From Clostridiales bacterium (lineage in GTDB: Bacteria > Bacillota > Clostridia > Oscillospirales > Feifaniaceae), in NCBI GenBank assembly GCA_012719075.1, contig JAAYBB010000045.1, positions 1 to 64,000 on the forward strand: a stretch of 64,000 nucleotides of DNA. The letters run 5' to 3'. The notes below the pieces were generated by a model. It was not told where the DNA came from, did not search any database, and worked only from the letters and a program-made list of their open reading frames with translations. This document shows, one piece after another, positions 24,704 to 33,621 of this stretch; the first letter of the stretch is position 1; every line of letters starts with the position of its first letter. The position numbers and the translations under genes were made by a program.

Positions 24704-26146
24704 CTACAGCTTGCCGCTGATCGGCCGGGGCTCCACGCCCTGCGGGATGGGGCAGACATAGCCGCAAGGGCCCACCCGCTCCTCGAGCTCCCGCCGGGCC
24801 GCCTGCCGCAGTTCGGGGTTTTCAAACAGGTCGATGACGGCGCCGGCCATGACCTCGGCGGCGTAGAGCATGCCCTTGTGCGCCACCGAAGAGCAGCCCT
24901 GCGCCACGGTCTGCCAGGAGTGGCCGGGCGTCTCGGTGGCCTGGGTCACGGCGTTGATCTGCGCGGTCGGCGTGATCCAGCTGACGTCCCCGACGTCGGT
25001 GGAGCCCATCATCACGGCGTTCGAGGCAAAGTAGGGCACCAAAAAGTCGCCAAGCGCCTTGCCGGCGTTCTTTTTGAAGCAGTCGACCACGGCGGGGCCG
25101 CCCTCGCTGCCGTACTTGGCGATGTTGTCCTTTTTGCCGGGCGCCGTGCGGTTGTACTGCTCGGCCAGGTCCCACTCCTCCTGCGTGTAGTCGGGCAGCG
25201 GGACCGCCTGCATGTTCTCGTACAGCACCCGCTCCAGCGTGTTGTTCTGGATCAGGTTGGAGCAGGCCTTGACAAACTTGACCTCGAGCTCGGTCTGGGT
25301 CATCAGTGCGGCACCCCTGGCGATGTCGGTCACCCAGTTGAACACCTGCCCGGCCTGCCCGTTGCTCGGCGCGCGGCAGAGGTAGAGCACCTCGGCCTCG
25401 GGCTGCACCACGTTGGGGGAGAGCCCGCCGGCGTTGGTGATGGCGTAGTGGACGCGGGCCTCGGGGATGATGTGCTCGCGCATGAACTGCACGCCGATGT
25501 TGAGCAGCTCCACGGCGTCGAGCGCCGAGCGGCCGTTGTAGGGGTCGGCGGCCGCATGGGCCGAAACCCCTTTGAACCGGTAGGCCACCTGGATGTTGGC
25601 CAGCGAGCTGCCCGAGCTGACCATGTTGAGGGAGCCCGGGTGCCAGGTCACGGCGGCCTCCAGCCCGTTGAAGATGCCCTCGCGCGCCATGAAGGCCTTG
25701 CCCGAGCCGCCCTCCTCGCCGGGACAGCCGTAAAAGATCACCGTCCCCGGTCCCCCGCTGCGCTCAAGGTACTCGGCCACCGCGATTGCGGCGCCCAGCG
25801 CGCCGGCGCCCAGCAGGTTGTGGCCGCAGCCGTGCCCCGGGGCGCCCGGCTCGAGCGGCTCCTTGCCGGTCAGGCCGGACCTCTGGCTGAGCCCGAACAG
25901 CGCGTCGTACTCGCCCAGCAGCCCGATGACCGGCTCCCCGCTGCCAAAGCGCGCGCAAAAGGCGGTGCGCACCCCGCAGACGCCGGTCTGCACCTCAAAG
26001 CCGGCCTGCCGCAGCACGCGGCAGAGCGCCTCCACCGAGCGGTCCTCGACAAAGGCGGTCTCGGCATAGCCCCAGATCTCGTCGCTCAGCCCGGTCAGCA
26101 GATCGGCGCGGCTGTAAATGGTCTCGTGCACCCTTGACTTTGGCAT
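24704..26146 (-). CDS. M20-family amidohydrolase (AbgB-like)
   Basis: This 480-residue metallo-amidohydrolase resembles the B subunit of aminobenzoyl-glutamate hydrolase and other M20D peptidases. Metal-binding segments include GHGCGHNLLGAGALGAA (near residue 113) and PGEEGGSGKAFM (near 150). A dimerisation domain is inserted in the middle (AHAAADPYNGRSALDAVELLN). Near the C-terminus, MMGSTDVGDVSW supplies the last metal ligand. The ATG at 26146 follows GGAGGGAG; the open frame extends upstream only as out-of-phase sequence over the next gene. It may hydrolyse N-acyl or peptide-linked amino acids. It follows the PatB-like gene, but a strong terminator separates them. Confidence 0.88.
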   Translation of the reverse strand: MPKSRVHETIYSRADLLTGLSDEIWGYAETAFVEDRSVEALCRVLRQAGFEVQTGVCGVRTAFCARFGSGEPVIGLLGEYDALFGLSQRSGLTGKEPLEPGAPGHGCGHNLLGAGALGAAIAVAEYLERSGGPGTVIFYGCPGEEGGSGKAFMAREGIFNGLEAAVTWHPGSLNMVSSGSSLANIQVAYRFKGVSAHAAADPYNGRSALDAVELLNIGVQFMREHIIPEARVHYAITNAGGLSPNVVQPEAEVLYLCRAPSNGQAGQVFNWVTDIARGAALMTQTELEVKFVKACSNLIQNNTLERVLYENMQAVPLPDYTQEEWDLAEQYNRTAPGKKDNIAKYGSEGGPAVVDCFKKNAGKALGDFLVPYFASNAVMMGSTDVGDVSWITPTAQINAVTQATETPGHSWQTVAQGCSSVAHKGMLYAAEVMAGAVIDLFENPELRQAARRELEERVGPCGYVCPIPQGVEPRPISGKL

Positions 26147-26187
26147 GGCATACTCCCTCCCGGCCTGTGGCCGCAGCGTACTTGTGT

Positions 26188-26225
26188 AAAAAAAGGCCCT
26201 GTGCGCCATTCGGCGCACAGGGCCT
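26188..26225 (-). terminator. Terminator after the PatB-like gene
   Basis: On the minus strand AGGCCCTGTGCGCC and GGCGCACAGGGCCT form a perfect 14-bp stem with a four-base loop, followed by seven T. It uncouples the aminotransferase transcript from the amidohydrolase gene. Confidence 0.92.
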
Positions 26226-26310
26226 GAGGCGCGGGGGGCAAACCCCTCGCCCCGCGGGAGGCCCGCTCGCAGGTCTCCCGCCGGTCTTTCATGTTGTCCA
26301 AGGAGGGCCC

Positions 26311-27504
26311 TTACGCGCCGAAGGTCTCCTGGATGGCCTTGGCCATGCGGTCCATCAGCTCCACGATCAGGGACTTCGGGCAGGCCAGGTTGATGCGCTC
26401 GAAGCCGACGCCCTCGGGCCCGAAGATGTAGCCCTCGTCCAGCGCGACCTTGGCCTGCTTGCGCATACAGGCTTCGAGCTTGTCTTTGTCGGAACAGATC
26501 TTGTTGAAGTCGATCCAGCAGAGGTAGGTGCCCTCGAGGTCGGCCACGATGGCCTTGTCGCCCCAGGTCTTGGCGCAGAAGTCCTTGATGTACTTGTAGT
26601 TCTCGTAAATGTAGGCCAGGCAGGCCTCGAGCCAGTCCTCGCCCTCGTTCCAGGCGGTGCGGGCGGCCACCGGCGCAAAGTAGTTGGGGCTGGTGATGCC
26701 GTAGCGGAGCTGGATCGCGTCGAACTTGGCGCGCACGCCCTCGTCGGGGATCATGATGCAGGAGAGCTGCAGGCCGGCCAGGTTGAAGCTCTTGGAGGGG
26801 GCGTGCAGCACAGCGCAGTTCTTGGCGTACTCCTCGCCGAGACGGGCGTAGACAAAGTGCTCGTGGCCCGGCATGATGAGGTCGTAGTGGATCTCGTCGG
26901 AGATCATGAAGACGTTGTGTTTCAGGCAGATGTCGCCGATCTTGCGCAGCTCCTCCTCGGTGAAGACGCGGCCCACCGGGTTGTGGGGGTTGCTCATGAC
27001 AAAGGCGGTGCACTTGGGCGAGGAGGCCTTCCGCTCGAGCTCTTCAAAGTCGATGGAGTAGGCGCCGTCCTTGTAAATCAGCGGGGCGTTGTGCACGGTG
27101 CGGTGCTGCTTCTCGATCGAGTTGGTGAAGGGGTAGTAGACCGGGCGCTGGATCAGGATCTCGTCGCCCTCCTCGGTCATGGCCAGCAGCAGCAGGTTGA
27201 TGGCCGGGACCACGCCGGGCGTGTAGCGGAACCACTCCTGCTTGGCGTCCCAGTTGTGGCGGCGCTTGACCCAGCCCAGGTAGGCCGCAAAGAAGGCGGG
27301 ATCCAGGCCGGTGTAGCCGATTCTGCCGTGCTGCGCGGCCTCGACCAGCGCATCCACAACGGGGGGGGGCACCTGGAAGTCCATGTCCGCCACCCAGAAG
27401 GACAGCAGGTCGGGGGCGCCGAACAGGTTCTCCAGCATAAAGGGTTCCCACTTGGCCTGCCCGCGGCCGGCTCTGCTGACGACCTCGTCAAAATTGTACT
27501 TCAT
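26311..27504 (-). CDS. PatB/MalY-family cystathionine beta-lyase or aminotransferase
   Basis: This 397-residue PLP enzyme belongs to the fold-I MalY/PatB subgroup. The N-terminus MKYNFDEVVSRAG is characteristic, and the active-site lysine lies in APSKSFNLAGLQ. The PLP phosphate-binding region and ISDEIHYDLIMPGHEH are conserved. Family members cleave carbon-sulfur bonds of cystathionine or cysteine conjugates and may also transaminate. The ATG at 27504 follows AAAGGAG by 12 bases. The RidA gene lies 74 bp upstream in the same direction, which fits: C-S lyases release 2-aminoacrylate, the substrate of RidA. Confidence 0.88.
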   Translation of the reverse strand: MKYNFDEVVSRAGRGQAKWEPFMLENLFGAPDLLSFWVADMDFQVPPPVVDALVEAAQHGRIGYTGLDPAFFAAYLGWVKRRHNWDAKQEWFRYTPGVVPAINLLLLAMTEEGDEILIQRPVYYPFTNSIEKQHRTVHNAPLIYKDGAYSIDFEELERKASSPKCTAFVMSNPHNPVGRVFTEEELRKIGDICLKHNVFMISDEIHYDLIMPGHEHFVYARLGEEYAKNCAVLHAPSKSFNLAGLQLSCIMIPDEGVRAKFDAIQLRYGITSPNYFAPVAARTAWNEGEDWLEACLAYIYENYKYIKDFCAKTWGDKAIVADLEGTYLCWIDFNKICSDKDKLEACMRKQAKVALDEGYIFGPEGVGFERINLACPKSLIVELMDRMAKAIQETFGA

Positions 27505-27578
27505 GATTGTCCACATCTCCTTTTTCTTCTGTTGTTGTCTTGCTGGCCTTGGCGCAAAAAAGCGGCGCCCGCAGGGCG

Positions 27579-27953
27579 TCACTCGGCCGCAATCATCTCG
27601 ATTTCCACCATCGCGTCGCGCGGCAGGCGGGCCACCTCCACCGCCGCACGGGCGGGGAAGGGCTGGGCAAAGTAGCTGGCATACACCTCGTTCATGGCCG
27701 CAAAGTTGTTCATATCCTTTAAAAACACCGTGGTCTTCACCACATTGGCGAGCGACAGGCCGGCCGACTCCAGAATGGCCCTGCAATTCTCGATCGACTG
27801 CTTGGTCTGCTCCGAAATGCCCTGCGGAAAATTGCCGGTTGCGGGATCAATCGGAAGCTGCCCCGAAACAAAGACCAGTCCGGCCGCCCGGACCCCCTGC
27901 GAATAGGGGCCGATGGCGGCGGGCGCCTGCGCTGAAACTACTGGCTCTTTCAT
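27579..27953 (-). CDS. ridA: RidA family enamine/imine deaminase
   Basis: This 124-residue protein hydrolyses reactive enamines and imines such as 2-aminoacrylate to 2-oxoacids and ammonia. AIGPYSQGVRAAGLVFVSGQLPID and PARAAVEVARLPRDAMVEIE, with the conserved arginine in PARAAVEV, mark the family. Length is typical for the trimeric enzyme. The ATG follows AAAGGAG. It is transcribed ahead of the PatB-like lyase gene from a recognisable promoter, forming a two-gene unit in which RidA removes the lyase's toxic intermediate. Confidence 0.95.
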   Translation of the reverse strand: MKEPVVSAQAPAAIGPYSQGVRAAGLVFVSGQLPIDPATGNFPQGISEQTKQSIENCRAILESAGLSLANVVKTTVFLKDMNNFAAMNEVYASYFAQPFPARAAVEVARLPRDAMVEIEMIAAE

Positions 27954-28020
27954 AACCGTACTCCTTTCTCTCCGACCACGCGGGCTGTTTTACCCAAAAT
28001 TAGGGCTTGTAATATTTTAT

Positions 28021-28049
28021 AGTTTACCACTTGGCGCCAGCCAAGACAA
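28021..28049 (-). promoter_or_regulatory. Promoter of the ridA-patB unit
   Basis: On the minus strand TTGTCT and TAAACT are separated by 17 bases. The spacer contains the dyad CTTGGC/GCCAAG, a possible operator. Confidence 0.5.
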
Positions 28050-28083
28050 GCCGCATTTTAAGAATTTTGGCCACCTTGGGCGC

Positions 28084-29061
28084 TCAGCCGCCGACGCTGC
28101 CGCCGACCCCCGCCCGCTCGGCCCGCTCGAAAATGCGCCGCGCCGTCACGACGTCCATCACGCCCGAGCCGACGCCCTTGTAAACCGTGATGTCCTGCGC
28201 CGAGGCGCGCCCGCAGAGCCCGGCGATCAGGTGCCCCATCTCGAGGTCGAGGCGCTTGCCCTCGAGCAGGCCGCGGGCCCTGGGCTTCAGGATGTCCCCC
28301 GATTCGCTGAGCACGCCGTGCACCGTGTCGAAGACCAGCAGGTCGCAGCCGGCCACCAGTGCCTCGGGCAGCTCCTGCATCTCGGGCGTATAGCTGCCGA
28401 TGGCGTTGACATGCGTGCCCGGCCCCACCGCCTCCGCAGAGAAGAGCGGCTGCCTGGCGGTGGTCACGGTGGTGACGATCTGCGCCCCGCTGACCGCCGC
28501 CTCGGCCGAGGCGGCCGGGACCACCAGCAGTCCCCTACGGGTGCGCTGTGCGGCAAAGTCGACCCTTTTGGCCTCGTCGAGGTCGTACACCCGCACCTCT
28601 TCCAGCGTCGGCGCGGCCTCCAGCAGCGCGTCGAACTGGCAGGGGCCCTGCCCGCCGAGGCCGATCAGCGCGGCGGTCCTCGCCCCCTTGACGGCCAGCA
28701 GCTCGGTGGCCAGGCCGGCCGCCGCCGCCGTGCGCAGCTGGGTGAGGTAGGTGCCGTCCATCAGGCAGACGACCTCGCCGCTGCCCGGGTCCAGCAGGAC
28801 CATGGTGGCCGGCGTCACCGGCCGGCCCTGCGCCGGGTTGTGCGGAAAGAAGCCGACGATCTTGACGCCCAGCGCGCCGGCCTCCTCGGCGATGGCCGGC
28901 ATGAAGAGCACCTGCGCCTCCTGCCCGCTGACGTCCACGCTGCTGCGCAGCGGCACGGCGGCGCCGCCGGCCGTGTAGATGCGAAAGGCCTCGCGCTGCG
29001 CGTCAAAGGCGTCCCGCATCGAAAAGACCTGCCGCATGTCCTGTGTGGTCAGAATTCTCAT
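28084..29061 (-). CDS. Ornithine cyclodeaminase / mu-crystallin family protein
   Basis: This 325-residue NAD(P)-binding protein has a Rossmann motif in ALIGLGGQGPCQFDALLE (about residues 131-148). Family segments include MDGTYLTQLRTAAAAGLAT, HVNAIGSYTPEMQELP and the C-terminal DITVYKGVGSGVMDVV. Members include ornithine cyclodeaminase, archaeal-type alanine dehydrogenase and ketimine reductases. The sequence does not decide between these. The ATG at 29061 follows GGGGGAATGG. It lies upstream of ridA on the same strand but ridA has its own promoter. A link to imine chemistry with RidA is plausible. Confidence 0.88.
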   Translation of the reverse strand: MRILTTQDMRQVFSMRDAFDAQREAFRIYTAGGAAVPLRSSVDVSGQEAQVLFMPAIAEEAGALGVKIVGFFPHNPAQGRPVTPATMVLLDPGSGEVVCLMDGTYLTQLRTAAAAGLATELLAVKGARTAALIGLGGQGPCQFDALLEAAPTLEEVRVYDLDEAKRVDFAAQRTRRGLLVVPAASAEAAVSGAQIVTTVTTARQPLFSAEAVGPGTHVNAIGSYTPEMQELPEALVAGCDLLVFDTVHGVLSESGDILKPRARGLLEGKRLDLEMGHLIAGLCGRASAQDITVYKGVGSGVMDVVTARRIFERAERAGVGGSVGG

Positions 29062-29598
29062 GACCCATTCCCCCTTGTGCGTTTTGTATGAATACTTTTG
29101 GTGAATATTCATTTGATTTTAGTTGGTTTGTTTAGGTGGTTTAAAGGTGCGCAGCCTCCACGCCGGCGATGCTTGGGCAGGGGGTACTGCTGACAGTGGT
29201 ATGTGGGCAAACGCGCTTTGGCGGCGATGCTTGGGCCGGGAGCGCCGCCGAAGCCGGCATGTGGGGCACGCCATACCCTAGCCCCACATGGGCGGTATGC
29301 GGGCAGAGCGCGCTGTGGCGGAGATACCTGGGTCGGGGACACTGCTGACGGTGGCATGTGGTTCGGCGTGTTTCACTGGCCCCCCACTGACGGCATCTGG
29401 ACAGAGCGCGCTGTGGTACAGGTTAACGGGGTTCTTGCACCCACACCCAGCCTGCTATGACGGCGATTCTTGGGCCGGGAGCGCCGCCAAAGCCGGCATG
29501 CGAAGCACGCCATACCCAGCCCTGCGCTGACAGCACCCGGGCAGCGTGTGCTATTAAGATGAGGCGACTGGGGTTTTCGCACCCGCATCTAGTCCGGT
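29062..29598. repeat. Degenerate tandem repeat region upstream of the cyclodeaminase gene
   Basis: Four imperfect units begin at about 29165, 29223, 29320 and 29463. Each starts near GCGATGCTTGGGCCGGGAG or a variant, and several end near GGGCAGAGCGCGCTGTGG. Distances are 58, 97 and 143 bp, so some units are shortened or extended. Unit two contains the stem TGTGGGGC/GCCCCACA. The sequence GGTT(C/T)T(T/C)GCACCC is repeated at the ends of the third and fourth units. No gene is visible. Confidence 0.6.
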
Positions 29599-29788
29599 GC
29601 GGCGCGCTTCAGCGGCCGCCCGTTTGGGGCCGGCGCCCGGCCCCAAACGCCGGCGGCCCCGGGCGGGAACCCGTGGGTTCCCCCCTGCGGCGGGAAATTC
29701 CCGCCGCAGGGGCGCCAAAGGCGCCGTCCGGGGCCGAAGGCACATGCGTTCGCATGTGGGCGGCCGCAACCGGGCGCCGCGCTTTTTT
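29599..29788. other. Multi-branched palindromic element ending in a T-run
   Basis: Nested complementary segments build a branched structure. Closing stems are GCGGCGC (29599-29605)/GCGCCGC (29774-29780) and a 10-bp stem 29612-29621/29758-29767. Inside are a 12-bp hairpin 29622-29648 and a 9-bp stem 29654-29662/29728-29736. That stem carries three hairpins: 29665-29682, 29685-29709 and 29711-29725. An 8-bp hairpin follows at 29741-29758. Nearly all arms are perfect, and the closing stem is followed by six T at 29783-29788. It could be a structured RNA, a compound terminator or a DNA element such as a remnant mobile unit. I recognise no known family. Confidence 0.7.
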
Positions 29789-30364
29789 AGTGTCATCCGA
29801 CACGCTCATGTTGTCCACAACCGCAGCTGTACGCCGGGCGCGCCACGATTTTTTAGCAGCACTTAATTTTGACCCGCAAGACTGCGATCAGCCCGTTGCA
29901 CGCTGGACAGGGTGCCATTTATTGGCCGTTTATTAACCTTTTCTCCCTCGCAGAGGGGAAAACAAACGCCACACTCCATGCCATGCGCATGTGAGAAGAC
30001 AGGATCTTGACACCCGAAAGGTCGACATCTCCCCGCTGAATGCACGTGTGTGCGCACGCGCCGCTCCGCGTGCCGGGCGCAGCTAACCTCGCCATGTTCC
30101 GCGATACATCACGATAGCTATTACGCATTCCACATATTGCATCCTGGCCGTCACGGGGAACCGTCGTGCAGTCGGTAACCACCTCATGCTCATGCGCTCA
30201 TGTGTGCATTCCTCTTTGTTGCATTAAGACGGTCCCGCGGCATCTATGGAGCTTGAGCCGGTTCCGCAGACTGTTTTTGTCCTATTTTGTCAATTTTTAA
30301 TGCCTCTGCTAAGACTCATTTTTAAATATGACAAATCAAGGCATATTGCAATATTTTCCCGCTA
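29789..30364. other. Lower-GC spacer downstream of aspS with no recognisable gene
   Basis: This stretch is less GC-rich than its surroundings and contains no ORF with a convincing ribosome binding site. A short hairpin GTGTC/GACAC lies near 29791. I looked for tRNA, SRP RNA and tmRNA signatures and found none. It may be a decayed gene or mobile element remnant. Confidence 0.3.
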
Positions 30365-32161
30365 TCACTGCAGCTCGCAGTCCCGTTCGTAGTCCCACAG
30401 CTTGAGCGACAGCTCCCGCAGCTGCTCCACGTCCACCAGGTCGGGCGCGCCGCTCATGGGCTCGCTGGCGGTCTGTACCTTGGGGAAGGCAATCACGTTG
30501 CGGATGTTGTCCTCGCCGGCCAGCAGCATGACCAGCCGGTCAAGGCCGAAGGCCAGGCCGCCGTGCGGCGGCGTGCCGTACTGGAAGGCCTCGAGCAAAA
30601 ATCCAAAGCGGCGCTGCATCTGCTCCTCGGTAAAGCCCAGCAGCTGGAACATGCGGTTTTGCAGCTCGGTGTTGTAAATGCGGATGGAGCCGCCGCCCAG
30701 CTCGTAGCCGTTGAGCACGCAGTCGTAGGCCTTGGCCCGCACGCGCGCGGGATCGATGTCCAGCAGGTGCAGGTCCTCGTCCATCGGGGCCGTAAAGGGG
30801 TGGTGCACGGCCTGATAGCGGCCCTGCTCCTCATCGTACTCGAGCAGCGGGAAGTCGGTCACCCACATAAAGCGATAAAGGCCCTTTTCAATCAGGCCCA
30901 GCCGCCGGGCCACCTCGCAGCGCAGCGCGCCGAGGCTCTCAAGCACCACGATGTCCTTGGCGTCGGCCACCACCAGCACCACGTCGGAGGGCTCGGCGCC
31001 GACCGCCTGCAACAGGTCCGCCATCTGCTGCTCGCTCAGGAACTTGCCAAACGAGGAGGTGGTCTCCTCGCCCATGCGAATCCAGGCAAGGCCCTTGGCG
31101 CGGTAAGTCTTGACATACTCGCCCAGCGAATCGAGCTCCTTGCGGGTCAGCTTCGAAAAGCCGCCCTTGACGTTGATGGCCCGCACGCTTCCGCCGGCCT
31201 CCAGCGCGCTCTGGAAGACCGCAAAGCCGCAGCCGCGCAGGACTTCGCTGAGGTCGACCAGCTCGAGCTCAAAGCGCCGGTCGGGCTTGTCCGACCCAAA
31301 GCGGCGCATGGCCTCGGCATAGGTCATGCGCTCAAAGGGGATATCGACATCGACGCCCAGCACCTCTTTCCACACCCGCCTCAGCAACCCCTCGTTGATG
31401 GCCATCACGTCCTCGCGGTCGGCAAAGGACATCTCGAGGTCGATCTGCGTAAAGTCGGGCTGGCGGTCGGCGCGCAGGTCCTCGTCGCGGAAGCAGCGCG
31501 CAATCTGGATGTAGCGGTCAAAGCCCGCCACCATCAGAATCTGCTTGTAAATCTGCGGGGACTGCGGCAGCGCGTAAAACTTGCCGGGCTGCACGCGCGA
31601 GGGCACCAGGTAGTCCCGCGCCCCTTCGGGCGTGGACTTTTGCAGCATGGGGGTCTCCACCTCGATAAAGCCGTGCTCGGCAAAGTAGTCCCGCACGACC
31701 TTGTAGGTCTTGCTGCGCAGCAGGATGTTGCGGGCGGCGTCGGGCCGCCGCAAATCGAGGTAGCGGTACCGGAGCCGCAGCTCCTCGTTGACGTTGCTGT
31801 CCTCCACGATCTCAAACGGGGGCGTTTTGGCGGCCGAGAGGATGCGCAGCTCCTCGGCCAGGATCTCCACCTCGCCGGTCGGCATCTTGGGGTTGTGGGT
31901 CTCCCGCTCCCGCACCTGTCCGCGCACGGCCAGCACATACTCGCCGCGCACCGAAAAGGCCTTGTCGGCCAGCGCCCTGTCCTTTGATTCGTCAAATACA
32001 CACTGCACAAGGCCGCTGCGGTCTCGCAGGTCCACGAAGATCAGGCCGCCCAGATTGCGCACCCGCTGCACCCAACCGAACACCGTCGCCTCGCGCCCGA
32101 TGTCCGCCTTGCGAAATTCTCCGCAGTAGTTGGTTCTCTTCAGTCCCGCGATTGTCTCCAT
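30365..32161 (-). CDS. aspS: Aspartyl-tRNA synthetase
   Basis: This 598-residue class II synthetase charges tRNA-Asp, or both tRNA-Asp and tRNA-Asn if non-discriminating. The OB-fold anticodon domain occupies about residues 1-110 (TVFGWVQRVRNLGGLIFVDLRDRSG). Motif 2 is FRDEDLRADRQPDFTQIDLEMSF, and the bacterial GAD insertion lies around 300-410. Motif 3 is AFGLDRLVMLLAG. Length is typical of bacterial AspRS. The ATG follows AAAGGAAG. It lies 57 bp downstream of hisS on the same strand, a common pairing in Firmicutes. Confidence 0.96.
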   Translation of the reverse strand: METIAGLKRTNYCGEFRKADIGREATVFGWVQRVRNLGGLIFVDLRDRSGLVQCVFDESKDRALADKAFSVRGEYVLAVRGQVRERETHNPKMPTGEVEILAEELRILSAAKTPPFEIVEDSNVNEELRLRYRYLDLRRPDAARNILLRSKTYKVVRDYFAEHGFIEVETPMLQKSTPEGARDYLVPSRVQPGKFYALPQSPQIYKQILMVAGFDRYIQIARCFRDEDLRADRQPDFTQIDLEMSFADREDVMAINEGLLRRVWKEVLGVDVDIPFERMTYAEAMRRFGSDKPDRRFELELVDLSEVLRGCGFAVFQSALEAGGSVRAINVKGGFSKLTRKELDSLGEYVKTYRAKGLAWIRMGEETTSSFGKFLSEQQMADLLQAVGAEPSDVVLVVADAKDIVVLESLGALRCEVARRLGLIEKGLYRFMWVTDFPLLEYDEEQGRYQAVHHPFTAPMDEDLHLLDIDPARVRAKAYDCVLNGYELGGGSIRIYNTELQNRMFQLLGFTEEQMQRRFGFLLEAFQYGTPPHGGLAFGLDRLVMLLAGEDNIRNVIAFPKVQTASEPMSGAPDLVDVEQLRELSLKLWDYERDCELQ

Positions 32162-32218
32162 AACCGACGCTTCCTTTCTAAACCTTCTAGATTCTACCCG
32201 CTAAAGTTGCCAGCCAGG

Positions 32219-33496
32219 TCAGGCGCCCACAAAGTAGTTCACCAGCTCCTGCAGCTCCACCTCGCAGCTCTGCCCGCTGGCCATGTCGCGCACCGCAACC
32301 TTGCCCGAGGCCACCTCGTTCCCGCCGATGATGGCGGCATAGCGGACCCCCAGCTTGCCGGCGTACTTCATCTGCGCCTTGACCGAGCGCCCCACGATGT
32401 CCTGCTCGGCCGAGAGGCCGGCACGGCGCAGCTCGGTCACCAGCCGGGTGGTCAGCGCCTCGGTGGCGGGTTCGGTGTCGGCCGAGCCGATATAAATGCC
32501 CACCGGCTCCGGCTTTGGGAACTGGTAGCCGGCCGCCTCAAGCGACATCAGCAGGCGCTCTATGCCGAGCCCAAAGCCGATGCCGGGCAGCGGGTCGCCG
32601 CCCAGCTCCTCGACCAGGCCGTCGTAGCGCCCGCCGCCGCAGACGGCGGACTGCGCGCCGATGTCGTCGCTGATGAACTCAAACACTGTGCGCCGGTAGT
32701 AGTCCAGCCCGCGCACGATGGTGGGGTCGATCTCAAACGGAATCTCCATGACCCGCAGGATTTCCTGCAGCGTCTCAAAGTGGGTGCGGCAGTCTCCGCA
32801 GAGGTAGTGGATGATCAGCGGCGCGCCGGCGGCGATGCCGGCGCAGATCTCGCTCTTGCAGTCGAAGATGCGCATGGGGTTTTTGTCCATGCGGGATTGA
32901 CAGGTGCCACACAGCTCGGCGCGGTGGCCCTCGAGATAGCCCAGCAGCGCCCGGCGGTACTCGGCGCGGCAGGTCGGGCAGCCAATGGAGTTGAGCTTGA
33001 GCAGCAGCCGCCCGGCCAGCCCAAAGCGACGGAAGGTCTCGTAGCCCACCAGGATCACCTCGGCGTCGGCCGAGGGCCGATCGGCGCCAAACAGCTCGAT
33101 GCCGAACTGGTGGAACTCGCGCTGGCGGCCGGCCTGCGGCTTTTCAGCGCGGTAGCAGCGATAGCTGTTGTAGTAGAGCTTGAGCGGCATGGCGCCGGCG
33201 TGCAGGCCGTTCTCGAGCATGGCGCGCACCACCGGAGAGGTGCCCTCGGGGCGCAGCGTCAGCGAGCGCCCGCCGGCGTCCTGCAGCGAGAACATCTCCT
33301 TTTGGACGATGTCGGTGGTGTCCCCCACGCCCCGCACAAAGAGCTCAGTGTTCTCCGCAATGGGGGTGCGAATTTCCTGGTATCCAAAATCGGCGGCCAG
33401 CTTGCGAATCACGGCCTCCACATGGTACCACTTGAAAACCTCCTCGGGCAGGATGTCTCTCATGCCCTTGGGCACTTGGATGCGCTCTGCTGCCAT
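32219..33496 (-). CDS. hisS: Histidyl-tRNA synthetase
   Basis: This 425-residue class II synthetase charges tRNA-His. Conserved blocks include VPKGMRDILPEE at the N-terminus, LRPEGTSPVVRAML (motif 2 region), RGLDYYRRTVFEF (histidine-binding) and GIGFGLGIERLLM (motif 3), with an anticodon-binding domain from about residue 330. The ATG at 33496 follows AAGGAGAGG. It is followed closely by aspS. No T-box signature was found in the 125-bp spacer upstream. Confidence 0.96.
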   Translation of the reverse strand: MAAERIQVPKGMRDILPEEVFKWYHVEAVIRKLAADFGYQEIRTPIAENTELFVRGVGDTTDIVQKEMFSLQDAGGRSLTLRPEGTSPVVRAMLENGLHAGAMPLKLYYNSYRCYRAEKPQAGRQREFHQFGIELFGADRPSADAEVILVGYETFRRFGLAGRLLLKLNSIGCPTCRAEYRRALLGYLEGHRAELCGTCQSRMDKNPMRIFDCKSEICAGIAAGAPLIIHYLCGDCRTHFETLQEILRVMEIPFEIDPTIVRGLDYYRRTVFEFISDDIGAQSAVCGGGRYDGLVEELGGDPLPGIGFGLGIERLLMSLEAAGYQFPKPEPVGIYIGSADTEPATEALTTRLVTELRRAGLSAEQDIVGRSVKAQMKYAGKLGVRYAAIIGGNEVASGKVAVRDMASGQSCEVELQELVNYFVGA

Positions 33497-33621
33497 GTTC
33501 GCGTTCCTCTCCTTCCACGTGGCCGATCGCCACGATTGACTTCGGGTTGCCGATTGCAAATATGTCATTTTGTCAACGTTTAAAGCCGCCCAGCTGAATA
33601 AGACATTGTTCGTCGGCCGGC

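Noticed and set aside
26147-27013. N-terminal extension of the M20 amidohydrolase frame over the PatB-like gene
   Set aside because: The extra 289 codons are out-of-frame translation of the aminotransferase gene, and a terminator and a good start with GGAGGGAG at 26146 mark the real boundary.
29789-30364. tRNA, SRP RNA or tmRNA gene in the lower-GC spacer
   Set aside because: No T-loop GTTCGAATC-like motif, CCA end, SRP tetraloop region or tmRNA ends were found on either strand.
33497-33621. T-box leader upstream of hisS-aspS
   Set aside because: The spacer is too short and lacks the T-box core sequence and a terminator/antiterminator pair.
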